From assembly GCA_013398175.1 (NCBI GenBank), contig VZRZ01001922.1:738667-802666 (forward strand): a DNA stretch of 64,000 bases, written 5' to 3'. Origin of the DNA: Climacteris rufus (Eukaryota > Chordata > Aves > Passeriformes > Climacteridae). Below are positions 11,989 through 23,545 of the stretch, one piece after another. Numbering within the stretch: the first letter of the stretch is position 1; every line of letters starts with the position of its first letter. Under the pieces are notes generated by a model that did no database searches, had not been told where the DNA came from, and saw nothing but the letters and a program-made list of their open reading frames with translations. The position numbers were made by a program, and so were the translations under genes.

Positions 11989-14900
11989 CATATGCATATT
12001 AATAGGGTGGTGTGACATCCAGGCATAAAAAACATGTCACTGTGGGAGGAGGCAGAGCTACATAAAGGATGGGGGGTGGCACAAGGACCACTCTGCAGCC
12101 AGGGCAGCCAGGGCCCAGCAGTGCTCTGATGAGGGTCTGGTTCTCCTGAAGCCCCTGCACCCCTGAACTCCTCCAGGATATGCTACAATCCCACCCCAAT
12201 TCTGCTACTTGGATGACTCCAAGAAGATTCTGACAAGAGTGAATCCTCATGGGTTAAAGAGTGTCTCCTCCCTTAAGCTGTCAGCTATTTCAGTCCACAT
12301 ATTACAACTTCCCACATCCACAGCTTGGCAGGTGGCAACAGGGAGCATTTCTGAATGTGTAATACCTCCTATCAAAGAGGGGGACTGGCTTGATTATCCT
12401 GTTGATTGCCAGGCACAGCAACAGAGAACAAAAGGCTCAAGAGGTCATGTTATTACCTTGTCCTGCCAACCCAGGTTTGCTCTCCATTATTACAGCCCTC
12501 AATATTCCTTGTGCTGTAATATTAAATGGGGCAGGGGGATTTTCCACCAGTTTCTCCAGGAAAAGTACTCCACAGGAGACTTCAGATACAAGGTCAGAGG
12601 CCAGCATGAGTGAGTGCATTCTGGCTCTGTTGGCAAAGAAAGGCTGCTGCCCTCCTGCTGTCCCAGCAGAACTGCAGGACCTCAGGGAGCATGACCTAAT
12701 TCTGTTTGGGGCCATATGAAGGGAAGAACGTGGTGCCAAACTACAGTTTCACTACTTCTACAGGCAGACATAGGGCTGAAGAAGGCACCTGTTCTCCATG
12801 TCTCTGTTCACAACACAAAACTAGGACTGACTCCACCTTAGCTTCCCAAGGCAGACTGTGGGGATGGCAGGATTCTTGCAACCTAGTCAATGTGATATGA
12901 AAGTAATGGCCAAGATTCCTGATTTTGCTCCAGGCCCTTGGTGCCAAACAAGTCTTCCTGACAACAAGGTGCAACCTCTAACCTCTCTGGGATCTTCCCA
13001 GAGATGGGGTTTGGCCAGCAGAGTTGGAGTAAGGAAAACAAGCCCTTCTCTTAATGCCCAGGAACAACCTGGGGCAAGGAGAGCAGACAACAGACAGGAT
13101 TCTGCAGAATCTGCTATCCTCTTTTCAGACCTGGGCAGCTTGTCAGTCCTATCTCCCAGGTATGGGCAGGTGCTGCATCTCCTGGGAATGGAGGCAGGAG
13201 ACAGGCTCTGAGCAGCACAATTTGCTTGTCTCCCAGCCAAATCCTGACTGTACCACTCTTCCCTTGCATCCTGAAAAGCAGCAGATCCCAGTCTCTGCTG
13301 GGGAGGGAGACCCAGCTAAACTAAATGCTCACTTCTGCTCTGCACCCCACAGGACACAGTTGCTGTGGGCTGCCATCTCTCAGCCAAGACCAGCCTGGCC
13401 TGTGTGAATGCTACTGCCTTATGCTGCTCTGCTCCCTTCCACTGGTGTCCACAGTCAAGCGTTACCTTTAACCACCCATGGGTAAAGCAGACTTGCCCAT
13501 GGCCATTCTTATCTCAGTTTAGAGGAGTGGCTCCTGGAGATTAGCTGCCTTTTCCAAATTTCTTGCTCACAGCCTCTTAGCTGAGGTCAGGGCCTTGGCA
13601 TATACACAGCAGCAGCAAGGTGTGTGTGAGGCAGAGATAGCTCTGCTTGTCTCTAGCCAAGAAGCCAGGCCTGCAAGAGGATTAAGTGTGCATGGCTTGA
13701 TCTGGTCCAGTGGGTGCACCAGCACTTGCATCTGCTAAATTTCTGCCCCTGAGTCAATTCTTGCATGTGTTTAATTTTCTAATTAGCTGGGCCTTAGCAT
13801 GTGCATTTCCAGCACTGCTGAGCCAGTCCCCCTTAGTGTGTCTCCTTTGCCAGTTTAGAAATCACTACTCCCTCTTTTTTCATGTCAGCAACAAAAAGGC
13901 ATCATTAGCTGCAGTGGCTACTCCCTGCATTGCTGGAAGGACTGCACTTATGCTGCTGCTGAATCACTGCTGTGTCCCTCTGCCCTGCTGTCCTCACAGG
14001 CACAGGCTTGACTTCTTCCTCGGGAGAAGGAATAGTAGAAGCAGCATAATAAGAGCACAGCAGGATAGAGTGAAGTGGGTTAATGCATGCAGAGATCCCT
14101 TGCTGTACTAGGAGCAAATTGCATTCACAAGCATTTGCTTTTTTGCCCCCCATGCCTGGCCTAATGTTCCTTCTCTGCAGTGACTTGTCTGCCAGCTGTG
14201 GCTGTTCTTGGCTATCAGCAGAGCTGCTCTGAATTATGTCCTCTTCACCTATGATCTCTGCACTCCAGGTGGGAGACCCTTATTTTCTTAGGGTAAATCA
14301 CCTCTCTCTTCTGGTGTAGGGAGTGGGCAGTCACCTCAACTATAACTGTTGGTCAGATGCAGATGCTCTGGGCCCTATAAAACACTGAAAACTTCTCAAA
14401 GTCTCTCTGGTGCAGGACCACGTTGATATATTTGAATGAAGGCCCTGTGCAGTGATCAGGCAGAGTCACCCTGAGGCACTGTGAGGTTCTCCACACAGCA
14501 GTGACTCCAGCTAGCTCCCTCTTCTCCGAGCAAGCTTCTCATGTTTTTCTGCAGGTCTCTCCCTGTCTTGCTGCAGCCTCTGGCAGCACTCCTGTGGTCA
14601 GTGCTGGCAGGAGATGCTGCACCCCTCTGGACAGTCCATTCTCTAAGCCTGGAAGACAGAAAGGGAGCCAGAGCCCAGCCCAGCTTTCCTGGCTGTTTGG
14701 CTGAGCAGCTGCCATGTTTCCAGTGTCTCCCACACTGCGCTAGCAGCGAAGGCGTCGATGATGGGTGTAGTCAGTTTGTTGCCTTCTGCAGCACAGTTTG
14801 TGCTCATCTAGGATATGGGTGTGTGCTGCTGGCTTCCTGCAAGGCCTAGCTCCAAAACTCCCTATGGTTGGGCTGGGTCTAGGGGATGGAAAGGTTATAT

Positions 14901-15363
14901 TCCTCATGTCACAGGGCCACTGTCCAAACACCCTGCTACATTTTTGATGGGAAACACATTAGAGTGGTCATCAATTTGCACTTAAGGTTGTATGTGTAAG
15001 GTAGTGGAATGGAGAGATCCTGGTTTTGATTGCAGAATGGAAGTAGATAGAAATACTGAAGCAAAGAAGAGGAAGTGTAATGAAGATATTTACCTCTAGT
15101 CTCCAGTAGGATGAGCTTAACAGGATGTGATGTCATGGCTGTTTTGTTTGTTCAAGTAAAATGAAGGTTTGTCCCACTTGAATTTGTTAATCAGCCCTTC
15201 AGTAAATGACTTATGTACATCTGGCAGGACTGGAATGGCTTTGTATCAGCCATGTGGATGGGAGGAAAAGAAGTGTAGTGCCTCATCCCTTTAGTTTACT
15301 AGCCATGCTGCTCATTAGGTTCTAACTTTACTCTCCAGAACAAGTGAGTTCTTGAGTACTGAC

Positions 15364-15540
15364 CTGTTCAAAAAGGCGTTGCCAAAGGCGTTGAGTTTCC
15401 TGAAGGGCTTTTTGGGATCCACCACCAACGCGTTGCCAGGAACAATTCCCTCCACATCTCCTTGCATAACTGCTATAAAGGAGTCAGTTGTAGGCTCTGG
15501 TCCAATCCTCATCCCTGGGAAATCCTGCTCCAGCAGGTAC
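15364..15540 (-). CDS. EHD3: EHD3 coding exon 2 (GTPase domain, switch I)
   Basis: This 177-bp exon encodes about residues 76-135, starting YLLEQDFPGMRIGPEPTTDS and ending RKLNAFGNAFLNR. The TTDSF segment is the switch I region expected just after the P-loop in EHD ATPases. The run MQGDVEGIVPGNALVVDPKK is close to the EHD3 paralogue. The acceptor is TTTTTTCACTTACAG and the donor is GTCAGT. It starts by completing a split Arg codon (AG|G) from exon 1 and ends on another AG, so it is in frame with both neighbours. There is no stop or frameshift. Confidence 0.97.
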
Positions 15541-18500
15541 CTGTAAGTGAAAAAACAGGGTGTGGGCATGAGACACGAGCTGCCTAAGTCCTAAATGAGT
15601 TGTACTGAAGATTGCAGCGTAATTATGAAGCTCAAGAGCATGGATCCTTCCGTGGCTATTTTTAGCACTGTCACTGAATCATTTGATAAATGTCTTGGTA
15701 GCTTTTCTGCTTAGGATCTCAACATTGAAAGCTTATTTAAGATGGATTAAGAAACTGAGATGATTATAGCTGCTGGGAAGAGATTCTCATCGTGCTGCAT
15801 CATTTTGTGTACTTCAATCCTCGAGACATTTGTAATAGCCTTAGCACAGTGAAGTAAATCCAGCAGCCCAGTGCAATCACAGAGTTAATCCTGAAATTCT
15901 ACTGGCCCTCGGTGCCACTATCAATCACTTCACTGCTGCTCCTTTCAGCAGACTCACCCAAACTAATGTGCCTAGTCCCCAGACCCAATCAGTTGCTCAA
16001 ATGCCAGCTTCCCCTGTACTTGACTGGAGTCTCAAGTCTCTGTCCTTGGGTGCTTCTGAAATGCAGCTACAGGTCTGCACTACAAACTGCTCGAGCATAT
16101 TGAGCACTACACACGTGGGTGGGGGAGTGTATTCCAATATTTGCTGTCAAGGCAAACAGTACAGTAAATACAGTATCCCTTATAATTTCCTAAGCCTATG
16201 GCAGCCTCCCTGAAAGTAGCTTGGCAAATTTCAGGGAAAGACAGATACCCATGGGGCTGCAGGACTTTGAAGAGGACCCTGGAAACACAACCTGATTCAC
16301 CCTGCCAAATTCAGGGTGGGTCAATGGTGTGTGCACAGGATGTTTCCCTTTGGCTCACAAAGGTCCAAATGCCACCACTGAGGTCAGGCCTGTGTTTGTG
16401 GGGGTGCAGAAAACCACTTGCTGATGCTGTGCTAAAAGCAAAGACCATGATGTCCATGTGGCTTGCAGAAGGTAGTTAGAACTGGTCTAGGCCACAGCAT
16501 GGGATGGTGTCAGAGATAAGTGCCAAGTGATAAGCTCTGGAAAGTTACAGGAAGAATTAAATGGCTACCAGATTATGGAAGTTAGTATAATACTGTGTTG
16601 CTGGTTGCCAGAGGGTAGCTGGCACTCCCTCTTCCACTGATGTGACTTAATCTTCAGAAGGTAGAAAGATAAATATAGAATTGCTGTGATGTTAAAAGTA
16701 GAATATGGGAATGTGGAAAAGGAAACAGGAGAAGGGCTGAAGATTATTTAATGATTGAGACTGGTCTGTTTAAGCACAGCATTGGTTCACTCAGGTGAAA
16801 CTTAGGAGAGAGGAAGTCCCTGTGTGAGGGACTATACGACTATTGACATGAAGGCTTGTGATAAATTCCACTGTCATTTTAACATAGGTAATGACTATCC
16901 AGTGTTTAAAGAGCAACAACCAAAAAAATATTGTACAGGCTATTTATTGACACCATGTCACCAAATATGTCTTTAGTTCCTAATGGGCAAGGCCAAATCA
17001 ACTGGATCTGGAGGTAAAACAAGCAAATGTATACCCAGGACAAGTCACTGCTACTTATCTGGCTTGGTACACATTCATACTACAACATCTCCAGAAATTA
17101 TATCCATAATTCCCTCAGGAGCTGACCACCTCCTTTATTGGTGTATTATCATGTATTTTCTCGTATTTTTTGTCCAAAGTGACTTCCAAGTCCCATGCTC
17201 ACCAGAATGCCACCAGCAGTGACTCTTCTTAACTGCAGGAATCCTGCAGCAACAGCAGCTGTTTAGCAGCTCCCAAAAACCCTGGAATAATCAAGGAAGA
17301 GAGCAGCCCTCTGACCTCCTGTACTGAGGCAGATACATCCTATCTACCTAAACCCTGTGCAGGGGTTTCTCACTTTCCTACAAAAGTGGGTCATTACTTA
17401 AGAAAAGCCGACTGCAGGCAGTGCTGGTGTGTGCCACCTCCCTGGCTGGTGATCACAATACACCTTCCTGGCAGCTACAGTCATTCCTCTCTTGTTTGAA
17501 GCATCCAAGAACAAGGAGGGGCTACTTCTCTCCCATCAAGGGCTCTGTAGACTATCATAGGAGTTTTCTTGGCTCAGTTCCTTGGAAAGTTCTTTACACT
17601 GACACAACTATTTGCTAGGTTAGAAGTCTCTTGGTCAGACTCTTGAAATGAAGCTCATGCCTTCTGGATGGCAATTCAAATTCTAGCCCCTGATGGACAT
17701 TGTGCCATGGTAGTCACAGCCAGTGGCTTTCCAGACATGGGAATTCACTGAATTGATAGAAACCTTTGCATTCTCCTCTTGTAAATACTAGAGAGAAAAG
17801 AAATAGGCAGTGTTAACAATTGTGAAGTGCTTTTGAGAAAAGCCCCTTACTCTTGCTGGCAGTTTGCAGCCTTGCTGTGACAACCACCTTTTTTTTTTTT
17901 TCTTTTTTACAGGTCTGAGATGCACTTGTAATATGACAACTTCTGAGCAGTAGTAGAAAACAGCCAAGGGGGGAGTTGTTTGTTATTTCTAGACAAAGCT
18001 TCCCAGAAAGTCTAACCAAAAGTCCTGTGTGTTATAGCAACACTCCTCCAGACAGCCTGCTTGAAAGAATTTTATCACAGCTCCACTCCACTAATGTTTC
18101 AAAGCATTTCTGTGTTTATTTCTTGTATAAGACTTAAAAAAATACAAACCAAAGAATCCCAACAAAAGCACTCTCATACAGAAGTAGCCACACACCAGTG
18201 TTATTGATTTAATGTGCAACAAGTGGTAGGAAGTGAGAGATGAAGATTTGTACTGCCCACTATCACAGCATCTATTTTAAGTGAGGCCTCTCTGGGAGAT
18301 TTGGGTACATTGTGCAGCAGGGTGTCAGCAGCACAAGAATCTCATTGTACAAAGGACAAATACAAGGGGTTGTATTGACACTGTCTGANNNNNNNNNNNN
18401 NNNNNNNNNNNNNNGGGGAAGGCACTTCTGCTCAGCAGTGACACAGGCTGCCCTGGCTTCCAGAGGCAAGCTACAGAACACACGCAATTGTCACGTTTGT

Positions 18501-21500
18501 GGGGATTTCTGAGAGAGAAGAGCAAAGAAGCTGTGGAATACACCAACCAACAGCAAGCAATTTCCCCTGCCAGTGCTGCATGCCTTATGCTGAGCAGCTG
18601 AACACCCTGGAAGGCCTGGGGGAGTGACCTCCAGCCAGGTTAGGGAAGTCAGCAGAGTACCCCAGGCAGGAGAGGCACAGGTTTTTTATGACCAATCTGC
18701 TTTTTAGAGAAGTCGTGCTGTTTGCCCATCTCAGGCCTGTTCCTGGTAAGGGGCAGGCGCAGGCAAGCTGCAGTGGGGCCAGCCTAGCTCGGGGTACCCT
18801 TTCCCAGGTGGGTTGGAGGAGCACAGAAGGGAAGGAGAGGCCGGGCTCCCCGGGCAGCAGTGCTGCAGGATGTGGGGGAAGGGGCTGCCTGCCCGTGATG
18901 AGTCATGCAGGAGCCCTGCAGGATGCTGCTGAGCGTGGCAGCAGAGGTGATGCCAGGCGGGAAAGGGAGGAAGGGCAGAGCAGGAGGAAATGGTGACAAC
19001 TGCCTGGTGCAGGCAGAGATGAAAGGTTCAGGGCCACACGGGGAGGTCACACCAGAGCTCTGCGTGTAGCCTGTGACAAACAGCGTGGAGAGGCCAGGAC
19101 GTGTAAATGATTAGCTGTAGGAGGAAGGGGTGGTCACACCAGAAAAGCAAGCTATGTTGACAGCGAGTAGGGTTCTGGCAGGCTTGTTTATTTTATTAGC
19201 AGGACGGCTGGACCACAGCCAGGATTATTTTTAGGAAAGAGCAAGGAACCTAAGTTAATTAGGAGAGTGATGTTCTGTCCTGTACTCCCACCCTCTTACA
19301 GGAAACATAAAAAGCAATAACGTTATAAAGGCAGGCTCCAGTGACATCCTGCCGTGGCTGTCAGGAATTCCCAGGTAAGAGGTGTTGCCCTGCCATAGCC
19401 AGCACTGACTTTCAGACCCCAATCCTGTGCAAAAGCATCAGCCAAATGTCTGCTGAGGAGAGAAATGGGAGTGAGCACAAAGAGATGATACAGCAGGAAG
19501 GAGGAATGGAAAAAGCTGCAGTTAGCAATGCTACACCTTTCACACAGCAGAATAAGGCTCAGTTCTGTGTCCCTGCAAGCAGAAGAGAGAACAGCTTGGT
19601 TCCACTGCAAACAAGCCCTGCTCTGGTCTCACTTCACTGGCTTTGACCCACACAACTCACCTCCCACTTCCCTGCCTCAGCCTCCAGCAATGTTTCTCGC
19701 AGCTGACCTTGACTGCCTTCTTTCTGCCATCAGCTCCTGACAAGAGAGCAGCTTCACTGCAAGATGCTGCAGTTTAGGTGCTTCAGAGCCTTGCATTTCT
19801 TGTTTCACCTCAAATTCCCCAAAACAAGGAAAGATATTTGGAAGATGGACATTTGTTAGGTAGGTGACTAAGGTTCTCTATCCATTTTTTTTTAAGGTGT
19901 TCTGGGATCCAGGTAAACTGGGACTGAGTGCATTCCACATGAGTGTTTAGTGGCATTAAGTCATCTCCATAAATTGCATGGCAGTACAAGCAGGATGCAG
20001 TTTAAGATACATAAGGATAACACTAATTATCCCTCATGCTGACAGGATTATGGAAGGAATGTCCAGAGGCTGTTTCTTGCTTCACTCTACTGCTAAGACA
20101 TAATGGTTGTCTCCTCTCCCACTTCCTCCCCCAGCCCCCTTTAACTCCTCCCTGCTCTCAGCTTTAGCTCCCACTTGCCTTCCCACAATAACTCTGGATG
20201 CTAATCTGGTGCTTATCCCAGCTCTTTAATGACCAGTGCCTGCAAGCTCATGCTGGAAGCCTGTCACGAGCAAGGCAAGATTTTCTGGCCTTTGACTGGG
20301 AACATACTGGAGTTACAGATTCTCACACTTCTCCTACTATTAGAGCCCCTGGGTTCTTCCAGAGTTCTCAACTTTCACCTTCTTATGCACTATTTTAAAG
20401 AGAGAAGGCTCTGCCTTTCTGCAAGGCTTTCTCAGGTCCATTTGGCACTCCTGTGAAGGAGAAGCTCCCAAAGCTCCTGGTCACTTCTGCTTGACCACAG
20501 GCTCACCCCAGCCCCGTGCCCAGAGAAGGCTGGGAGCAGAGGACATAAGCACGAGTGAAATGCAGTTGTCAGAGAGGCCCAGATGCATTTGCTGACAGCA
20601 GAGCAAAGAGGCTGCTGCCACCCCACATGAGCAAAGACTCAAACTTCTCCTTTTGCCTGGGACATGCTTTAGGCACCTGAACTCCTCGCAAAAGGGGCTG
20701 CGGCTGACAGAAAAAGGACTTCAGTGAACAGAGAGGAGCAAAGCCAGGAAGTCTCTGCTAACAGCATGCAGGTGAGATTGCAAGGAAACACTGATATTGG
20801 CAATCCAGAGAAAATAATGAGGAAGAGATACTTTAGTTAGACAGCCATATCAGGAATTCAGCAACCTCCTCGTGTTCAGCCTCTGAGTGTCTGTTAACCC
20901 ATAAGACAGGAAAAGCTTTTCAAACAGGTTTGGTACCAAGTCACAGAACCAGGATCTGGTGGGGAACCGGGCAGCTTCACTACCCTCACTATTTTTCAGA
21001 AGAGTAACTCTTTCCAAACATGTGCCAAATGCTTCTTTGGGTCTTTCACACCCCTTCACCATCCACCTGACTTGCTCACATGAGAAAAGCCTTTTAACTG
21101 TTAAACTTTGTTTGCCAGGTACATGCCAAAGCAGCAGAATTGCATTCTGTTCTTGGTTCCTGGCCAGGCCTTCTAGCAGCAGGAATATTACAGCACATTA
21201 AAAAAAAAAAGCCCCTGCATTTCTCAAGGTCACTCCTTCAGAGGTACACTCAATTTGATTCACCTCTACTCTCTGCAGCTTCCTCCTTCACCAAGAAATA
21301 CTGGTAGAACAAAGGGCTGGCTGCCCGTGGCTTGCGTCCAGATTTACACTGGGGTTATTCCACAGATTTCAACACAGCCACACCAGAAAAAGGCAGGAAT
21401 TTAACGCTTAGGTTATGAATCACATAGGAAACACAGACAGCACAGCTTCAGCTATGACCCCAAGGGAAGGGCTGCTGCAAGTTGGACTAGCAGCATGGCT

Positions 21501-22266
21501 GAACAGAGATCCCTGCAACCAAGTCCAGCCAGAAAAGTTTAACCCTCTCTGCGACAGTTTCACATCATCGAAATGAAAGAGCTGCTCGCAGCTGCTCATT
21601 CTTTACAGTTCGAAAGGAACTTGCTCCTCCCAGCATCTCGGCTGAGCAGGACACAGTTAAAACAGGGCTTTACTTCTGGAGCTCTGAAGAGGGGCAGGTC
21701 TCTCTGTGCACAGGCACACACCCGCTTCTCTAACTGGGGTCTGAGCTTTGTCTCTGGGACAGTGCGAAGACAGACAGACACAGGCGTGAAACAGAGACCA
21801 CTGCGAACTGAAGCATCCCCTTTAAAGCTGCCTCACCACCCCAAAGCTACATGAATTTGAAAAGAATGGCTTATTAGCAGGGTCAGCCTGGCCCGAGCAG
21901 GCACGGGAATGCCCCGTGCGAGGTTTCCCAAAGCCTTTGCACTTTGAACGGCCAGGAAGGCCCCGGTGACTCACATCTCCTCACTCCTGCCCTGCCTGCA
22001 CTCCTCAGCCCGGCCCTGGGCTACTTTTTGCCACGTCGGTGTTTGATGGGACATCTTACACCACCCCGTCCTTGCGAAGAAATGCTCTGCGTTTGAGTGG
22101 AGACGACTTTTCAATGAAAAGCTGTTGATGGGACACGAAGGGGGTAACAGAAGGGGGATCAAGGCAAAGCACAGGTACCAGAGACACGTTCTGCCCCACC
22201 CCAGCCCACGGGCGTCGACGGTGCAAGCGTGCCTGGGAGGGAGGGTGGCAGGCAGCTGGATTTTAC
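15541..22266 (-). other. EHD3: EHD3 intron 1
   Basis: First intron of EHD3, with donor GTAAAA just below 22267 and acceptor CAG at 15543-15541 on the minus strand. It contains an assembly gap at 18389-18414. The part from 18600 to 19100 is somewhat GC-richer and carries overlapping open frames on both strands without recognisable domains. I see no other exon or clear repeat family. Confidence 0.85.
18389..18414. other. Assembly gap (26 N)
   Basis: A run of 26 undetermined bases inside EHD3 intron 1. The frames crossing it cannot be interpreted. Confidence 1.
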
Positions 22267-22493
22267 CTGATGAAGGTGGTCTTCCCCGTGGAGTACTGCC
22301 CCACGAGGAGCACCATGGGCTTGTTGTCGAAGTCGGCATCCTCCAGGGCGGGCGAGTGGAACTCGTGGAACTTGTAGTGTTCTTCCAGCGGCAGCAGCTT
22401 GGTCTTGTAGAGCTTCTTCAGGCCGTCGCTGACCGTCTGGAACACCTCCGGATCCTTCCTCCGGCGATCGTCGGTGCCCAGCCAGCTGAACAT
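22267..22493 (-). CDS. EHD3: EHD3 coding exon 1 (start codon and P-loop)
   Basis: This exon carries the start codon at 22493-22491 and 227 coding bases, giving residues 1-75 plus two bases of a split Arg codon. EHD proteins are membrane-tubulating, dynamin-related ATPases of the endocytic recycling compartment. The N-terminus MFSWLGTDDRRRKDPEVFQT is diagnostic for EHD3 as opposed to EHD1 (MFSWVSKDARRK as I recall it). The P-loop GQYSTGKT is intact near residues 65-72, preceded by the conserved FDNKPMVLLV strand. The start context is favourable, with A at -3. The donor is GTAAAA. The exon lies at the edge of a CpG island that provides the promoter. Confidence 0.98.
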
Positions 22494-22530
22494 CTTGTGG
22501 CCGCCTGACGCCAGCTCCGCAGGACCACCG

Positions 22531-22560
22531 GGGCTGGGCTGGGCTGGGTTGGGCTGGGCT
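22531..22560. repeat. GGGCT pentamer array (six units)
   Basis: Six tandem pentamers, five GGGCT and one GGGTT, followed by a partial unit. The array lies 38 bases upstream of the EHD3 start codon, so it is probably in the 5' UTR, where the transcript would carry AGCCC repeats. The plus (template) strand has six G-triplets with 2-nt spacing, a classical G-quadruplex pattern. Confidence 0.9.
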
Positions 22561-22891
22561 GGCTGCGGACGCGGGCTACCCGCGCATCCCCCTCAGGCCG
22601 GGCGGGCCTCGCTCCGCTCCAGCGCCCACCCTCGAGGGCCGCCCGCCCTCACGCCACCTGCGCCGGCGATTTCAGCCAGAAAACAGCCCCCGCGGGAGGC
22701 TGAAGCAGCGGCTTCTCCGCGCAGCCCCGGCCGAGCGGCACCGGCGGGCGCCGCCTCCCCTCACGCCGCCGGCTCCCGGCGTGGGCATGGCGCGGAGGGA
22801 CGGCCCTCCGGGAAAGGGGCGGGCGCCGGAAGCCGGCTGTTCCTGGCAGGCGCCGCCCGTTCTCCCCGGCCGGTGAAGCCGCGCCGGGCGG

Positions 22892-22902
22892 CGCCATCTT
22901 GG
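22892..22902 (-). promoter_or_regulatory. YY1-type motif
   Basis: On the minus strand this reads AAGATGGCGCC, matching the core of the YY1 consensus (AAnATGGCGGC) except for one late base. YY1 sites of this orientation are typically found just downstream of transcription starts of CpG-island genes. Confidence 0.6.
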
Positions 22903-22964
22903 CCAGCGGGGAGAGGCCGCGTGCCGCCGCGCCGCCTGGGGGCCGTTGCGGGGATTCGCAGCTT

Positions 22965-22976
22965 GGCCGCCATTTT
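22965..22976 (-). promoter_or_regulatory. YY1-type motif with ATG
   Basis: The minus strand reads AAAATGGCGGCC, an essentially perfect YY1 consensus. Its ATG opens a reading frame of about 70 codons that ends at 22761, well before the EHD3 start codon. If the EHD3 transcript starts upstream of this point, it would be a short upstream ORF. Confidence 0.65.
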
Positions 22977-23104
22977 CCCTTTCTCGCCTCGCTTCAAAAT
23001 AGACCTAAAAAATCCATCGAAATGAACCCTGAGAGTGCAAATGTGAGAGGGAGCCGCCTGTTTCTGAGAACAGCCACCCCCAGCTGGGTTCCCAGCCTAA
23101 AATA

Positions 23105-23545
23105 GATGGGTCAGGTTGGAAGGGACCATAGTGGGTCATCTGGTCCAACCTCTCTGCTCAAGCAGGGTCATCCCAGAGCACATGGCACAGGATTGTGACC
23201 AAATGGCTCTGGAGTATCTCTAGTGAGGGAGACTCCACACCCTTTCTGGGCAACCTGTTCTATGTGTGGTCATCCAAACAATAAAAAAAAGTTGTTCCTT
23301 ATATTCAGGTGGAGCTTCCTGTGCATCAGTTTCTTCCCATTACCTCTTGTGTGTTGCTTGGCACCATCAAAAACCACCTGGATCCATCCTCTTGGCACCC
23401 CCATTTTAGATATTAATATACACTGATGAGCTGCCCTCTCAGTTGCCTCCTCAACTCTTCTTTTCCCCAGCCCAGTGATTTGGCTGCACTGCAGCCCCTC
23501 ACTGCCTGGAGGCTCATGGCTCTGGCTGTGCCTGAGGAGTTCTCC
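23105..23545 (-). mobile_element. CR1 LINE 3' fragment next to EHD3 promoter
   Basis: It begins, on the plus strand, with the reversed CR1 3' terminus (GGTCAGGTTGGAAGGGACC, then TCATCTGGTCCAACC). It continues through the usual 'ctccacaccctttctgggcaacctgttc' block into more diverged sequence. The element has its 3' end toward the CpG island and lies within about 100 bp of it. No coding capacity is evident. The far boundary is approximate. Confidence 0.88.

Larger units (their letters stand above)
10633..15363 (-). other. EHD3: EHD3 intron 2
   Basis: Intron between coding exons 2 and 3, bounded by GTCAGT (after 15364) and CACAG (before 10632) on the minus strand. It contains an ancient CR1 fragment at 11120-11815 and a TG microsatellite at 11964-11988. 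From 12000 to 15363 there are many overlapping open frames of 60-134 codons on both strands. None shows a recognisable domain or splice-supported continuity, so I treat them as chance in moderately GC-rich intron sequence. Confidence 0.85.
22494..23010 (-). promoter_or_regulatory. EHD3: EHD3 CpG-island promoter and presumed 5' UTR
   Basis: CpG-dense, GC-rich sequence directly upstream of the EHD3 start codon, sharply contrasting with AT-rich flanks. No TATA box is evident, which fits a dispersed CpG-island promoter. The transcription start cannot be fixed from sequence. The two YY1-type motifs at 22892-22902 and 22965-22976 suggest it lies nearby. Overlapping open frames on both strands here are the usual consequence of low stop-codon frequency in GC-rich DNA. 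Confidence 0.85.

Noticed and set aside
12000..13410. Cluster of overlapping ORFs of 80-134 codons
   Set aside because: They occur on both strands in EHD3 intron 2 with no shared domain, no conserved start context and no splice structure.
22474..23025. 183-codon plus-strand ORF opposite the EHD3 promoter
   Set aside because: Pro/Ala/Arg-rich translation typical of CpG islands. Stop codons are rare in such DNA and the minus strand is equally open.
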